Positions 50,776 to 60,163 of a stretch of DNA of 64,000 bases are shown here, in pieces. The translations under genes were made by a program, and so were the position numbers. The notes beneath the pieces are model-generated. The model was not told where the DNA came from. It did not search any database and saw only the letters and a program-made list of their open reading frames with translations. The stretch is taken from NCBI GenBank assembly GCA_024516035.1, contig CM044962.1, positions 2,169,027-2,233,026 of the forward strand, written 5' to 3'. This DNA is from Bactericera cockerelli. Its lineage: Eukaryota > Arthropoda > Insecta > Hemiptera > Triozidae. Each line of letters opens with the position of its first letter. Positions within the stretch are counted from its first letter, which is position 1.

Positions 50776-50869
50776 GCGCCCCCCCCCCCTCCACCCTCCC
50801 ACCCTCCTCCGCGGCGGCGGGCGGACTCTCGATTATGAGACGGTGCATCGAGGAGGGAAAACAGATCTC

Positions 50870-51240
50870 GTTTTTTTTCTCGATTTTTCGATTTTTTTCT
50901 CTCCTATAAGGGATCGATTTTTTCTCTATTATAAGGGATCGATTTTTTTCTCTCCCCCATAAGGGATCGATTTTTTCCCTCCCCCATAAGGGTTCGATTT
51001 TTTCCCTCCTATAAGGGATCGATTTTTTCCCTCTCCTATAAGGGATCGATTTTTCGCTCCTATAGGGAATCGATTTTTCCATCCTATGAGGGATCGATTT
51101 TTCCCTCTTATAAATGATCGATTTTTCGCTCCTATAAGGGATCGATTTTTTTCCCTCCTATAAGGGATCGATTTTTTCTCTCCTATAAGGGATCGATTTT
51201 TTTACCTCCAAATAAGGGATCGACTTTGTCCCTCCTAATA
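50870..51240. repeat. ~22-bp array in the sno 3' UTR
   Basis: About 14 units of cgattttttctctcctataa plus ggga, each holding atcgat-type sequence; degenerate relatives with gggaatcgaa and aagaaaacgatcg continue to about 51640. Confidence 0.85.
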
Positions 51241-51822
51241 AGAGAATTGAAGAAAAGAACGATTAGTCGAAGATGGTCGGAAACGGGAAATCGTCTTTTC
51301 GTTGATTTTAACGGACGGACGAAAATCGGAATATCGTCCTGCAGCGCGGTAAGAGTTAAGCTTTTTCTTATAGTGGAAATCGAAGAGAGAAACGTTTAAT
51401 CGTTTTATTTGTCGAAGAAAACGACCGTCGGAAACGGTAAAAGTTGTATGATTTCCTTACGGGGGAATCGAAAAAAAGATAAGAAAATCGAGAGAAAATA
51501 GATCGATTTTTCCCCCTACAAGGGAAACGAAGAATAGAACGATTAATCAAAGAATTTTTTTCACAGGGGAAATCGAAAAGAGAAGATTTTTCGAAGAAAA
51601 CGATCGGCCGAAACGTTTAAAGTTGCGCTTTTTCTTACTGGAGAATCAAAAAAATAGGAACTATCTCAAAAAAAACGGTTGTACTTTTTTTACAGTCAAA
51701 TCCATCCGTTTAGAAGACATTTATCTTGTCAACACATTGTGTGTAGATCGGGAACGAAGAAAACTAAAGTTTAAAAAAAAGAAGTTTTTAAAAAGTTATC
51801 ATACTTGTGAGTTAATCACAGG

Positions 51823-52016
51823 CTCAGTGGTAAAGGCGGCACTCTGAGAATCCAGAAATTCCAGAGTTTGTGGGTTCGAAACCCAGTCGGGACATGACAA
51901 GTTATCCTCCCACTTGGGATTTTTACCACATAATAATGAGTCTTGGGCTTACTGCTGGAATAATAGGACTTTATTAGTCTTAATCGGGCAGTATAAATAA
52001 GGCGATATTATTATTA
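51823..52016 (+). mobile_element. SINE family A in the sno 3' UTR
   Basis: ggctcagtggtaaaggcg, gggttcgaaacccag, cccacttgggatttttacc, tail aaggcgatattatta. Sense orientation in the probable 3' UTR. Confidence 0.75.
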
Positions 52017-52744
52017 ATAATACTGTTTCACAATTCGGCCCCTGGTTATTCTCATTTGAGACTCAGAATATGAAATTCGGTGCTATGGTTTTCATATTAA
52101 GGTTTGCCGCTTCGCATTGCAGCACAGTTGTGGCAGACCTGTTGTCAACATGCAACAAATCGCATGCTACAGGTTTATTGGCGAGTAGCCTCTCTGTTAA
52201 GGTACTTTAATTAAAATATAAAAAATAGGTAATTAATTTAATTATAATTGTATCGATATGTAATTTAGAAATCATTATATTTCTCTCTCTTTCTCGCGTC
52301 ACATTGTATATATTCCCATTATTTGTACTGCTGAAATCCTTGGTGTTGTAATCGAAATTCTTGGCATTGATTAGATTAATATTTGAATTTTTGTTCTCTC
52401 TAAAAAGAAAAGGTTTGTTTTTTTTTTTAAAAATATTTCTCTTTTTTTACCATGTCCTATGTACATATTTTAGGTTTACATTATATATTTATAAATTCGG
52501 TAGAATTGTGTGTATTTTGTGCATAAAGATACTCCTAGCGTAAACAATTTTTATATCAATTGATGATCAAGTACTGTGAGTGAATAAATAAAATGTTTAA
52601 TTAAATGCGTTTTAATTCAATTAAAATTTAAAATAAAATTACAATTTATTAAAAAATTGATTTAGTTAAAAATATTAATGAAATATTTTAATTAAGGTTA
52701 AGATCAAGATCGTTTATTCTGGAAGTATTGTGACGTAATAACAA
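52017..52744. other. gene end and start of intergenic DNA
   Basis: A fragment of the GGCCCC MITE at 52022-52045, then AT-rich sequence with the candidate sno poly(A) signals. No gene seen. Confidence 0.4.
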
Positions 52745-53010
52745 ATTCGTTTATCATGCGGAAGGTCCCGGGTTTAAACCCTAGAGCCAAAAAAAAAAAC
52801 TCAAAATTTGGTCACAGTTGGTTTACCTTCCGTGTTGACCCAGCATCCAAATGGGAAGTATTGTGTCACTTCTCGCCCATCAGAGGGGAGGTATTCTACG
52901 GAATGGGCAGGTTACAACACAGACCACAAGCGTCTACAGTAGCTCCTGTTTCATGGCTAAGAAATAAAAAAAGAAGAAATAAAAAAAGCTGTGAAACACG
53001 TATCGTTTGT
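52745..53010 (+). mobile_element. tRNA-derived SINE family E
   Basis: catgcggaaggtcccgggtt, ttggtcacagttgg, cttctcgcccatcagaggg, accacaagcgtctacagtag, tgtgaaacacgtatc. Confidence 0.75.
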
Positions 53011-53127
53011 GTGTGTATGTGTTTAAAAAAATACACCAGACTTTATTTATGCTGTCCCAAACAGAAGGACTGAAAAATCCCTCTTTGCAGCTGACATTTC
53101 CAGTTGATGGTTTGGTCTATAAATCTC

Positions 53128-53158
<31 letters not shown>

Positions 53159-53312
53159 GGATTTTGCATATCTCACTCACTAAATATTGTATTCGTACTA
53201 ATGATTCATCGAAAGAAGAAGAAAAAAAAAAAATTCCGATTTCTATTATTAGAAATTCATCGGAAGTAATAAACAAACTAGAGTTATATTAACTTTTAGT
53301 TCAAACTAAATG

Positions 53313-53759
53313 CAGTCGAACCAGGATATAAGAGAATAATTTCCAGGTTCAATTTACCACTCTACAAGGAAAAATGATCACTTTATAAGAGAAACCTTGA
53401 TATAGTCACCGTGGCAGAGTGAGTTAGCGCGCTAGGCATTGCACGCATGGTGACCTGAGTTCAATTCCCAGCGGAGCAGTAATTTTTCTGCACTGTACTT
53501 GGATGTTCGGGGTCCACTCATACCTCGTGAGGAAAAATGAGTAGTTACTTGTATGAGTAACGACCAGTGGCGGCATTACCAGAGTAAAAAGAAATTAATA
53601 GCATTCGAAAAGTACAGGAGGCTCTTAGTAATGCTGCGCTACCCACAAAAATTGTGAAGAGGCCTTGTGCTTCACCACAAATCAAATCATACATACAAAC
53701 CTGGATATAAGAGAAAATAATTCCGGTCCTTTGAGTTCTCTTATATCCTGTTGCGACTG
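53313..53759. mobile_element. pogo-like MITE split by a SINE
   Basis: Left half 53313-53404 begins cagtcgaaccaggatata; right half 53696-53759 ends atcctgttgcgactg. A complete family B SINE lies between, flanked by aaacctTgatata and aaacctGgatata, a likely 13-bp target duplication with one mismatch. Confidence 0.65.
53405..53695 (+). mobile_element. tRNA-derived SINE family B inside a MITE
   Basis: gtcaccgtggcagagtgagt, gagttcaattcccagcg, cgaccagtggcggcatt, tail caccacaaatcaaatcat. Confidence 0.8.
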
Positions 53760-54064
53760 TATTATAAATCTTACTTAATAATAATCGAACACTGGTTACT
53801 CATGGAGTTATAGCTTGAATTTATGAGCGAGATGAGATATATTTTTTTGTAGATCCTACCGCCCCCCCTGGTGGTGATGTGTCCTCCACTGATTGAAACC
53901 CATCCCACGCCTAACCCACGCGTGGGAAAACACTGCTCCGAAGTTATCGCATATTGAACCCAGCATGATTGTGCCCAACCATCCTAGGGCGGAGTTAATA
54001 GACGTTAGATAGATAGATAAACAAACAGTCCTGACATGTTTTATCTTTTCTATATGTAAATGTT

Positions 54065-54270
54065 ACAAATACTCTTTAGTGGAAGGTAACCACCAGGCGA
54101 GGTAAATGCTCAAAGCATTTTCTACCATCTAACCCTCAGAGTCTTATCATTATGTGGTCACAAACTCAAATTAAAGAGGAAAAATTCATGCACTGGGTGG
54201 AATTCGAACCAACGGATCCCTACGCTACCTGGATTACCAGATTAGCGCTTTAGCCACTTGACTCTACATT
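54065..54270 (-). mobile_element. tRNA-derived SINE family D
   Basis: Reverse strand: gtcaagtggctaaagcgc, ggttcgaattccaccc, gtggtagaaaatgctttgag, cactaaagagtattt. Confidence 0.75.
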
Positions 54271-54302
54271 GTCATATCAACGTTCGCTTTCAACTGCATG
54301 GT

Positions 54303-54440
54303 CATATCACACACGACAAATTATCCTCCCGTTTGGGGTTTTGACCACATATTGATATGTATTGGGCTTACTGTTGGAATAATGGGACGCATTAGTCCTT
54401 ATCGAGCAGTGTCAATAAGGCGATATGCGATGCGATATAG
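54303..54440 (+). mobile_element. SINE family A, 3' part
   Basis: acaaattatcctcccgtttg, gcttactgttggaataatg, caataaggcgatatgcg. Confidence 0.6.
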
Positions 54441-54514
54441 TTTTGATAATACGTACCTCTGTTAAACTCGAGTTTAGGTTTTGTGTTTTGTTTTAAATTT
54501 AATGGAGACATTTA

Positions 54515-54643
54515 GGGCGAAATTAATAGACGTTTTTGTAATACCTCTGTGGCGCTCAGTCACGGATTGCGTACTGTGTGAGATAGGGAAAACCGACGCT
54601 TAGCAATGACTTAAGTTATAGAATTTGTCTATTAATTTCGCCC
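54515..54643. mobile_element. 129-bp MITE, copy in the opposite orientation
   Basis: Same length and termini (gggcgaaattaatagac), inverted core relative to copies 1 and 2; flanks tta and cta, so the duplication has one mismatch. Confidence 0.75.
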
Positions 54644-54759
54644 CTAAGAACTGAATCGGAACTTGTGAATCCGATTTCATCTTTTACTTTTGCCCCCATT
54701 TTGTTTTTTTTTTTTTTGTTTCCTAGATATTCTAGTTCAGGACAGAGGCAGTACAGCAC

Positions 54760-55115
54760 TCGGCTGATTCGAAAGTGCAATAGTGAAAAGGTGACACAGC
54801 TTGAATCTCAAATCCTCTTCTCTCACTTAGTCCAGGCTTTTTTTTTTAAATCTCAAATCACAACTCACTCCAATAATCGGTGGATTCGAAAGTGCAATAG
54901 TGAAAAGGTGACACAGCTTGAATCTCAAATCCTCTTCTCTCACTTAGTCCAGGCTTTTTTTTTTTAAATCTCAAATCACAACTCACTCCAATAATCGGTG
55001 GATTCGAAAACTAAGTATGCAATTTTGAACAAAAATTGGACGAGTTTTCATTTATTTTACGATTTTGTAAAGAAAATCTCATATCACAACTCACTCCAAT
55101 AATCGGTGGATTCAA
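54760..55115. repeat. ~120-bp intergenic tandem repeat
   Basis: gattcgaaagtgcaatagtg, cttctctcacttagtccagg and caactcactccaataatcgg occur in two full units plus partial copies. cttctctcacttagtccag looks like an acceptor, but no exon was recognised after it. Confidence 0.8.
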
Positions 55116-55227
55116 AAACGAATGCAATTTTGAACGAAAATTAAACGATTTTTTCACTTATTTTACGTTTTATGATTGTGTAACGAAAAGTCCTTTGAAA
55201 TCGATTAGAATCCATTGTGCGTGAAGA

Positions 55228-55350
55228 TATCAGAGGGGAGGCATACTACGGGATGGGCAGGCTACAACACAGACCACAAGCGTCTTCAGTAGCTCCTGTT
55301 TCATGGCTACGAAATAAAAAAAAGGCTTTGAAACTCTCATCTTAAAAAAA
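55228..55350 (+). mobile_element. SINE family E, 3' fragment
   Basis: tcagaggggaggcatactac, accacaagcgtcttcagtag, catggctacgaaataaaa. Confidence 0.65.
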
Positions 55351-55962
55351 AATATCTGGAAAGATATCGGTAAATTTGAAAGTTCAACGATTTTTTTCAT
55401 TTATTTTACGTTTTTGTAAAGAAAATCCTTTGAAACAAACCGATAGAACGTTCTAATTCTTACGAGTCGAGTGTTAGTACCCTCTGAATGCAACTTATCT
55501 CTTAAAAAGAGATTCATATTTAATGTATAAAATATTTTTTACACTTTAAACATATTTAGAGTTAAGATATTTCTGGAAAATAAAAATTGAGCCCCGGTGA
55601 CTTCTGAACTGTCTGGGGGCTGCTTCTGTCCACATTTTGTAATATAAAAAAAAAAGTTCAGAATTTGTCCGGCGCTCCTTCTCTTCATTTTCTTTACAAG
55701 ATGTGTTTGTTGTTGTTTTATTTTACACTTAGGGCCAAATTATGAGACAGGAATAGAATTAATCTAAAGGTGTATTTTTCTTTTGGATAATTTTTTTTTC
55801 CAGGTTCGGTATTTCCAAATATTTCCATTTCATTCCAAATATTTCCAGTTTAACTTCCTCACTATTCGTGAAAGAAAAATGCCTTTAGGTACTTTTAAAG
55901 ACAAACAATGGACTTTACCTATAAAGGAAATGGATTCTCATGAAATTTGATTTGTTTAGTTA

Positions 55963-56155
55963 AGTGGTCCGCAACCTTTTCTCCATCGCGGCACCCTTTC
56001 TTTGACTCCTTAACCCAGCGGCACCCCAAGAGAGAAAAAAGTCAGAGGGACCTTGCAGGCCTGTATTCAGAGCATTCAGATGATGAAAAACGTCAGCCAA
56101 GTAGACCAATTTAGTTCTCGCGGCACCCCTGAAGGTGACTCACGGCACTGGTTGA
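55963..56155. mobile_element. short hAT-type non-autonomous element
   Basis: Begins agtggtccgcaacctttt and contains cgcggcaccc; ends with the inverse pattern (cgcggcacccctg, ggcactggttgag). CAGTGGT-CAACC ends with G/C-rich subterminal repeats are common in hAT elements. Confidence 0.45.
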
Positions 56156-56169
56156 GTAGAACGATGTTT

Positions 56170-57190
56170 TTTACTTTCCTTATCCTATAATAAGGAAAGT
56201 ATTGTATTCGTCCAAAATTTGACCTACCCAGTTTTTCACATTTCTGGACGAATCATAGCTTCAGGATACCAAAAAAGTTGTTTTCAGCCATTGGTCCGTG
56301 CGTCTGTCTGTCTGTGAACAGGATATCTCAAGAACGGTAAGAGCTAGAGACTTGAAATTTGGTATGCAAATCAATTTTATACACCAGACGAACCACGAAA
56401 CTTTTGGTTGAAATCGGCCGCAAAATTCGGCCGCAGGGCCGCAAATATTGGCCGCAAGCGCCGCTTCTATGAATTGGTTAAAGATACAAAAAAAGTTAGA
56501 GAAAATATCGTTACATAATATCGTTACATAATTTCATTACATAATTTCGTCACATAATTTTGGTTATGTGCCAGAGCAAAGACATGAAAATGTCAAAAAT
56601 TTCGTTACATAATTTCGTCACATAATTTAGTTACATAATTTTGGTTATGTGCCAGAGCAAAGACATGAAAATGTCAAAAACGCTTGCATACGAGTCTGCA
56701 ACCATCTTTATTATTCAAGGTCTAAAACTTAACTGACCAAATTTCGTATTGTGCGCATGACACATACTTTTTCTCTTCTCTCTTTTTATAATTTAATATT
56801 TCGTTACATAATTTCGTTACAAAATTTCGTTACATAATTTCGTTACATAATTTTGGTTATGTGCCAGAGCAAAGACATGAAAATGTCAAAAGTTAGTCAA
56901 AGCGGGGGACCCGCTTTGACTAACTTTTTTATTATTCGTCCTAGATGGGCATTGTGACATATCAAATCCAATGATTTTGAGGTGCTGATTACGAATTTGG
57001 CTTTGATTTTTAGCCAACTGTTACCTTTGAGTCACCAGTGGCTTTTGGTCCTGTTCCCATTCGTAATAATATATGATAAGGAAAGTAGTGTGATGTTTAC
57101 ACCAGATTTTTTGACATTTTCATGTCTTTGCTCTGGCACATAACCAAAATTATGTGACGAAATTATGTAACGATATTATGTAACGATATT
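56170..57190. mobile_element. composite repeat related to the 14.7-15.8 kb element
   Basis: 56290-56510 and 56925-57110 match parts of the element at 14712-15768. Between and beside them are several cgttacataatttcg and gccagagcaaagacatg units, with inverted copies at 57112-57190. The ends actttccttatc and gataaggaaagt form an inverted pair. No coding potential. Confidence 0.6.
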
Positions 57191-57489
57191 ATGTAACGAT
57201 ATCATGTAACGAAATATCGAATTGTAAAGGGAGAGAAGTCTTCTAATATCGGATATCGATATTATGGTTTCGATATTATCGATATACCTAATATCGATAT
57301 TTTCGTTTCGATATTGCAACCCTAAGAGAAGAGGGAAAGTGTGTGTCATGCGCACAATACGAAATTTGGTCAGTTGGGTTTTGGACCTTGAATAGTAAAG
57401 ATGAAAATGTCGAAATGGTTGCAGACTCGTATGCAAGCGTTTTTTTAAACAAAAATTTAACATTGCTTTCAACTGCATGGTCATATCAG

Positions 57490-57580
57490 TAGTCACCGTG
57501 GCAGAGTGAGTTAGCGCGCTAGGCATTGTGCGCATGGTGACCTGGGTTCGATTCCCAGCGGGGCAGGAATTTTTTTTTAA
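57490..57580 (+). mobile_element. SINE family B, head only
   Basis: gtcaccgtggcagagtgagt, gggttcgattcccagc, then AT-rich unrelated sequence. Confidence 0.6.
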
Positions 57581-57797
57581 AGTAAAAGTCCTGTTTTTTT
57601 TATCACTGTCCTAACTGTTCGTATTTTTAATATTTTTTGTGCATTCTAGATTCTACAAAAAAAAATCTGTAGCGCCAAGTTAAAAACCTTTTTTCAGTGA
57701 GTTAACCCACTCGGTCACGGTCATGTATTTTATCGTTCAGAATAAATACAAAGAACTGACAGAAAAAGACTTTCTTATTGAGCAGGAATTTGATTAA

Positions 57798-57892
57798 GGG
57801 CGGAGACAATAGACGTATTTGTAATACCTTTGTGGATGTAAGTCGAGAATGCGTAAGTCTTGTGTTCTCAATTCTGTCTACTCTATTCGCCC
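57798..57892. mobile_element. short diverged MITE of the gggcgga family
   Basis: Ends gggcggagacaatagac and tctattcgccc, flanked by taa on both sides; 95 bp. A terminal fragment of the same type is at 53987-54012. Confidence 0.6.
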
Positions 57893-58044
57893 TAAATTTG
57901 TATTTAATTATAAAATAAAATAACAAAACATGATTTTTTATAAAATAACAAAAAATGTTTATTTATAAAATAACAACAAATGTCTATTTATAAAATAAGA
58001 AAAAATGTCATTCCAGACCACTCATCAATAATGTGCCAAGTGCC

Positions 58045-58507
58045 AAAAAGTTAATAACACTCTTTAGTGGAATGTAACCACCAGGCGATGTTAATGCTCC
58101 GAGCATTTTACCTAACCCTCAGAGTCATTATCATTACGTGGTTACAATTTCAAATTAATGAGAAAGCCAGCGTCGATGGCATGTTGAATACACCGGTTCC
58201 CTTCAGAACACCGAAGTTAAGCGACATCCAGCGAGGTTAAGACTTGGATGGGTGACCATTCAAATTCTAATTCTCGTGACGCTGGCTTTTCCCGGCCCCA
58301 CTCAGGCTGGGTGAGGTCAATGTGAGTAGCAGGTTTGTGAGTTTCCTGCGAATGGAGGGTAAAACCCCCGTCGTGATATGACCATGGCAGTTGAAAGCGA
58401 CGTTAAACCCCACTTAAAAAAAAAAAAAAAAATAATCAGGAAAAATTCATGCACTGGGTGGGATTCGAACCAACAGATCCCTACGCTACCTGGATTACCA
58501 GACTACA
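58045..58507 (-). mobile_element. SINE family D interrupted by the 5S SINE
   Basis: 3' half at 58045-58160 (cactctttagtggaatgtaa, ccctcagagtcattatc), 5' half at 58437-58507 (gcactgggtgggattcgaa, ctacctggattaccag). The host copy is continuous if the 5S SINE is removed. Confidence 0.7.
58166..58432 (+). mobile_element. 5S rRNA-derived SINE, full copy
   Basis: The head (58166-58262) reads like a 5S rRNA gene: gccagcgtcgatggcatg, caccgaagttaagcgac and gacttggatgggtgacc include the internal Pol III promoter. The body (ggctgggtgaggtcaatg, gaatggagggtaaaacccc) ends in poly(A). It is inserted in an antisense family D SINE (58045-58160 and 58437-58507). Confidence 0.8.
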
Positions 58508-59329
58508 CACGAGTGGGTGTGGCATATAGCAAGGCCGCTTAGCCCGGACTCCGGCTGTGCAACATTTTGTCTCCAAATTTAAATTGTTGCGTAGCAATTT
58601 ATACTCTCCTCTTCATTTGGGGCCAAATTTTAAACAAGATTAGATTAATCTAAGTGGACACTATTACTTAAGAGACCCTCTATGTTATCATATTTGTGTA
58701 AATCACTTTCGTAATATCACAACTACTCAAACTCGCTTTACTAAACTTTGCTGAACTTGGGACTTATTAATGTGCTGAATTCCTCAGGGGTTATGCAGAG
58801 TCCTCACTGTAGGGATGCCTGGGTAATTTGTCCCTTCAGCTGATTATGTCATGCAGAGACGTTTGTTTGAAGCGCCTGTGCGCATGCGCATTCAGATGTC
58901 TCTTCAAGGAAGAGATTGTCAAGGTCGAAGTTTTCCCTATAACAAGCTCGGGACCACCCTATAGGGATGAAAAAAAAAAAAACGTCTCTGCATACCAGCC
59001 TCAGTGTCAAAACTAACCAAGATGGCCGATTTTACGGGACAGGTTCGATGCAATACGAATTCTTTCTTTGCTTTTTTCTCTATGTTAAACACAATAAAAA
59101 TATGTAACAAACAGTAAATTTACTAATTACTAGCTTGAGTAGAGGCAGTGAAGAGGATATTGTTACTCGACAGGTTGACGCCATCTTGTTTTTCTTCTAC
59201 ACCCATCAGTGGTAGATCAGATCAGGGCGACAGCCAGTCTGCGAAAACAAAAATATTCAACATTATTAGTAGATCAATGTAGTTTTCAAGCACTGTCGGT
59301 CGACATTTCCGGCCGGTCGGAACAGACTT
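58508..59329. other. intergenic or intronic region, no gene seen
   Basis: Contains MITE and SINE C fragments and otherwise unique sequence. It could be intron of the minus-strand gene. Confidence 0.35.
58688..58772 (-). mobile_element. SINE family C, 3' fragment
   Basis: tcatatttgtgtaaatcac, gtaatatcacaactactcaa and ctcgctttactaaa on the reverse strand. Confidence 0.55.
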
Positions 59330-59598
59330 TTCACACAGAAAATTCTGTTCCCTCCGTATATGTGAGGCTGGCATTTCCGGCCCAACCCAGGCTGGGTGAG
59401 GTTAATGTGGATACCTGGTACGATTCGCAGCGAATGGAGGGTAAAACCCCCTCCTAATCCAGGACGTTAAATTAAATATAATCGTTGGCGTTAGGAAGGC
59501 CATCGATCCGTAAAAAATGAGCCACAACCAATCGACCTCAACCATGAGGTTGAACAACGGTCGACCCTGCTTGACCGGGATAAGACAGAGTACAAGAA
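59330..59598 (+). mobile_element. second copy of the 9.9-kb type SINE
   Basis: Shares acagaaaattctgttccctc, the common core and ggcgttaggaaggccatc with 9880-10225; the head is diverged or lost. Ends just before the minus-strand exon's donor. Confidence 0.65.
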
Positions 59599-59620
59599 GA
59601 ATGTAGTTCCCAAGGCTCAC

Positions 59621-60163
59621 CTGGTGGAGTATCAGATGGTCCATGGGGATGGGCGCGTCACAGAACTCGCAGGGCAGACACAGGGCCGCCTCATCCTCCA
59701 CCCTAGTGTTCTGAGCCTGGCGGTCCACTTCCAGTGCCTCGTTCAGACCCCTCAGCTCCGCACGGGTTAACGCCTCGTCTCGCCTGGGGCGCGGATGGGT
59801 TAAAGCGTCAAAGTTGTTCGGACGGGTGGGGGGGCGATTCGCGGGTTGTCGCCCGATCTCGCCCGAACGAACCCGAGCGCGCCCGCCGAGCGAGAATTCC
59901 GAATCCCGAGGCATGGCTCGCGTGAGTCTCGCCAGCAGTCGATCGGCGCTGGCGGTCGACACCGTATCGGCGTGTTCCGGCCACAGGCTAGCCTCGTCGT
60001 CACGAGGTCGGTATCTAGACTCGGCCATGCCTCCCCCCCGCGGTGCTGCGAGCTCCGGCTCCGGGCGGCTGGCGTTCATGATGTTCAGAGCCGCCGCGAT
60101 GTGGGGGCGGGGAGGGGGGACTATAGACACAGACGTCCTGGTGGCTCGCGCCTCGGCGAGCTT
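59621..60163 (-). CDS. internal exon of an unidentified protein with a possible Cys/His zinc finger
   Basis: On the minus strand an acceptor (tctcaattacag) precedes a 543-nt, strongly GC-rich open segment of 181 codons in phase 0, closed by donor GTGAGC. It begins KLAEARATRTSVSIVPPP, continues with an Arg/Ala/Pro-rich and probably disordered region, and ends LCLPCEFCDAPIPMDHLILH plus Gln at the donor. The spacing C-x2-C then His resembles TRAF/XAF1-type zinc fingers, whose remaining ligand would lie in the next exon, outside this stretch. GC content and clean splice sites mark it as a genuine exon. Neighbouring exons were not found in the window. The acceptor is the seed of a 31-bp array at 60164-61090. 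Family assignment is tentative. Confidence 0.6.

Larger units (their letters stand above)
50776..52600 (+). other. probable sno 3' UTR with candidate poly(A) signals
   Basis: After the stop there is a C-rich patch, a 22-bp tandem array, AT-rich sequence, a sense SINE (51823-52016) and then overlapping AATAAA signals at 52583-52592. No closer convincing AATAAA was seen. The transcript end is inferred, not shown. Confidence 0.45.

Noticed and set aside
2173..50775. sno as a pseudogene because of two frameshifts
   Set aside because: All 23 introns retain GT-AG sites and consistent phases, and conserved motifs are intact; both shifts are single-base losses in G runs typical of sequencing error.
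50281..50802. Minus-strand open frame overlapping exon 24
   Set aside because: It is antisense of the lysine-rich exon fused by chance to the LINE RT frame upstream of it.
58166..58262. 5S rRNA gene
   Set aside because: Only the head resembles 5S, it lacks the proper 3' end and passes into a SINE body with poly(A); other copies have the same body.
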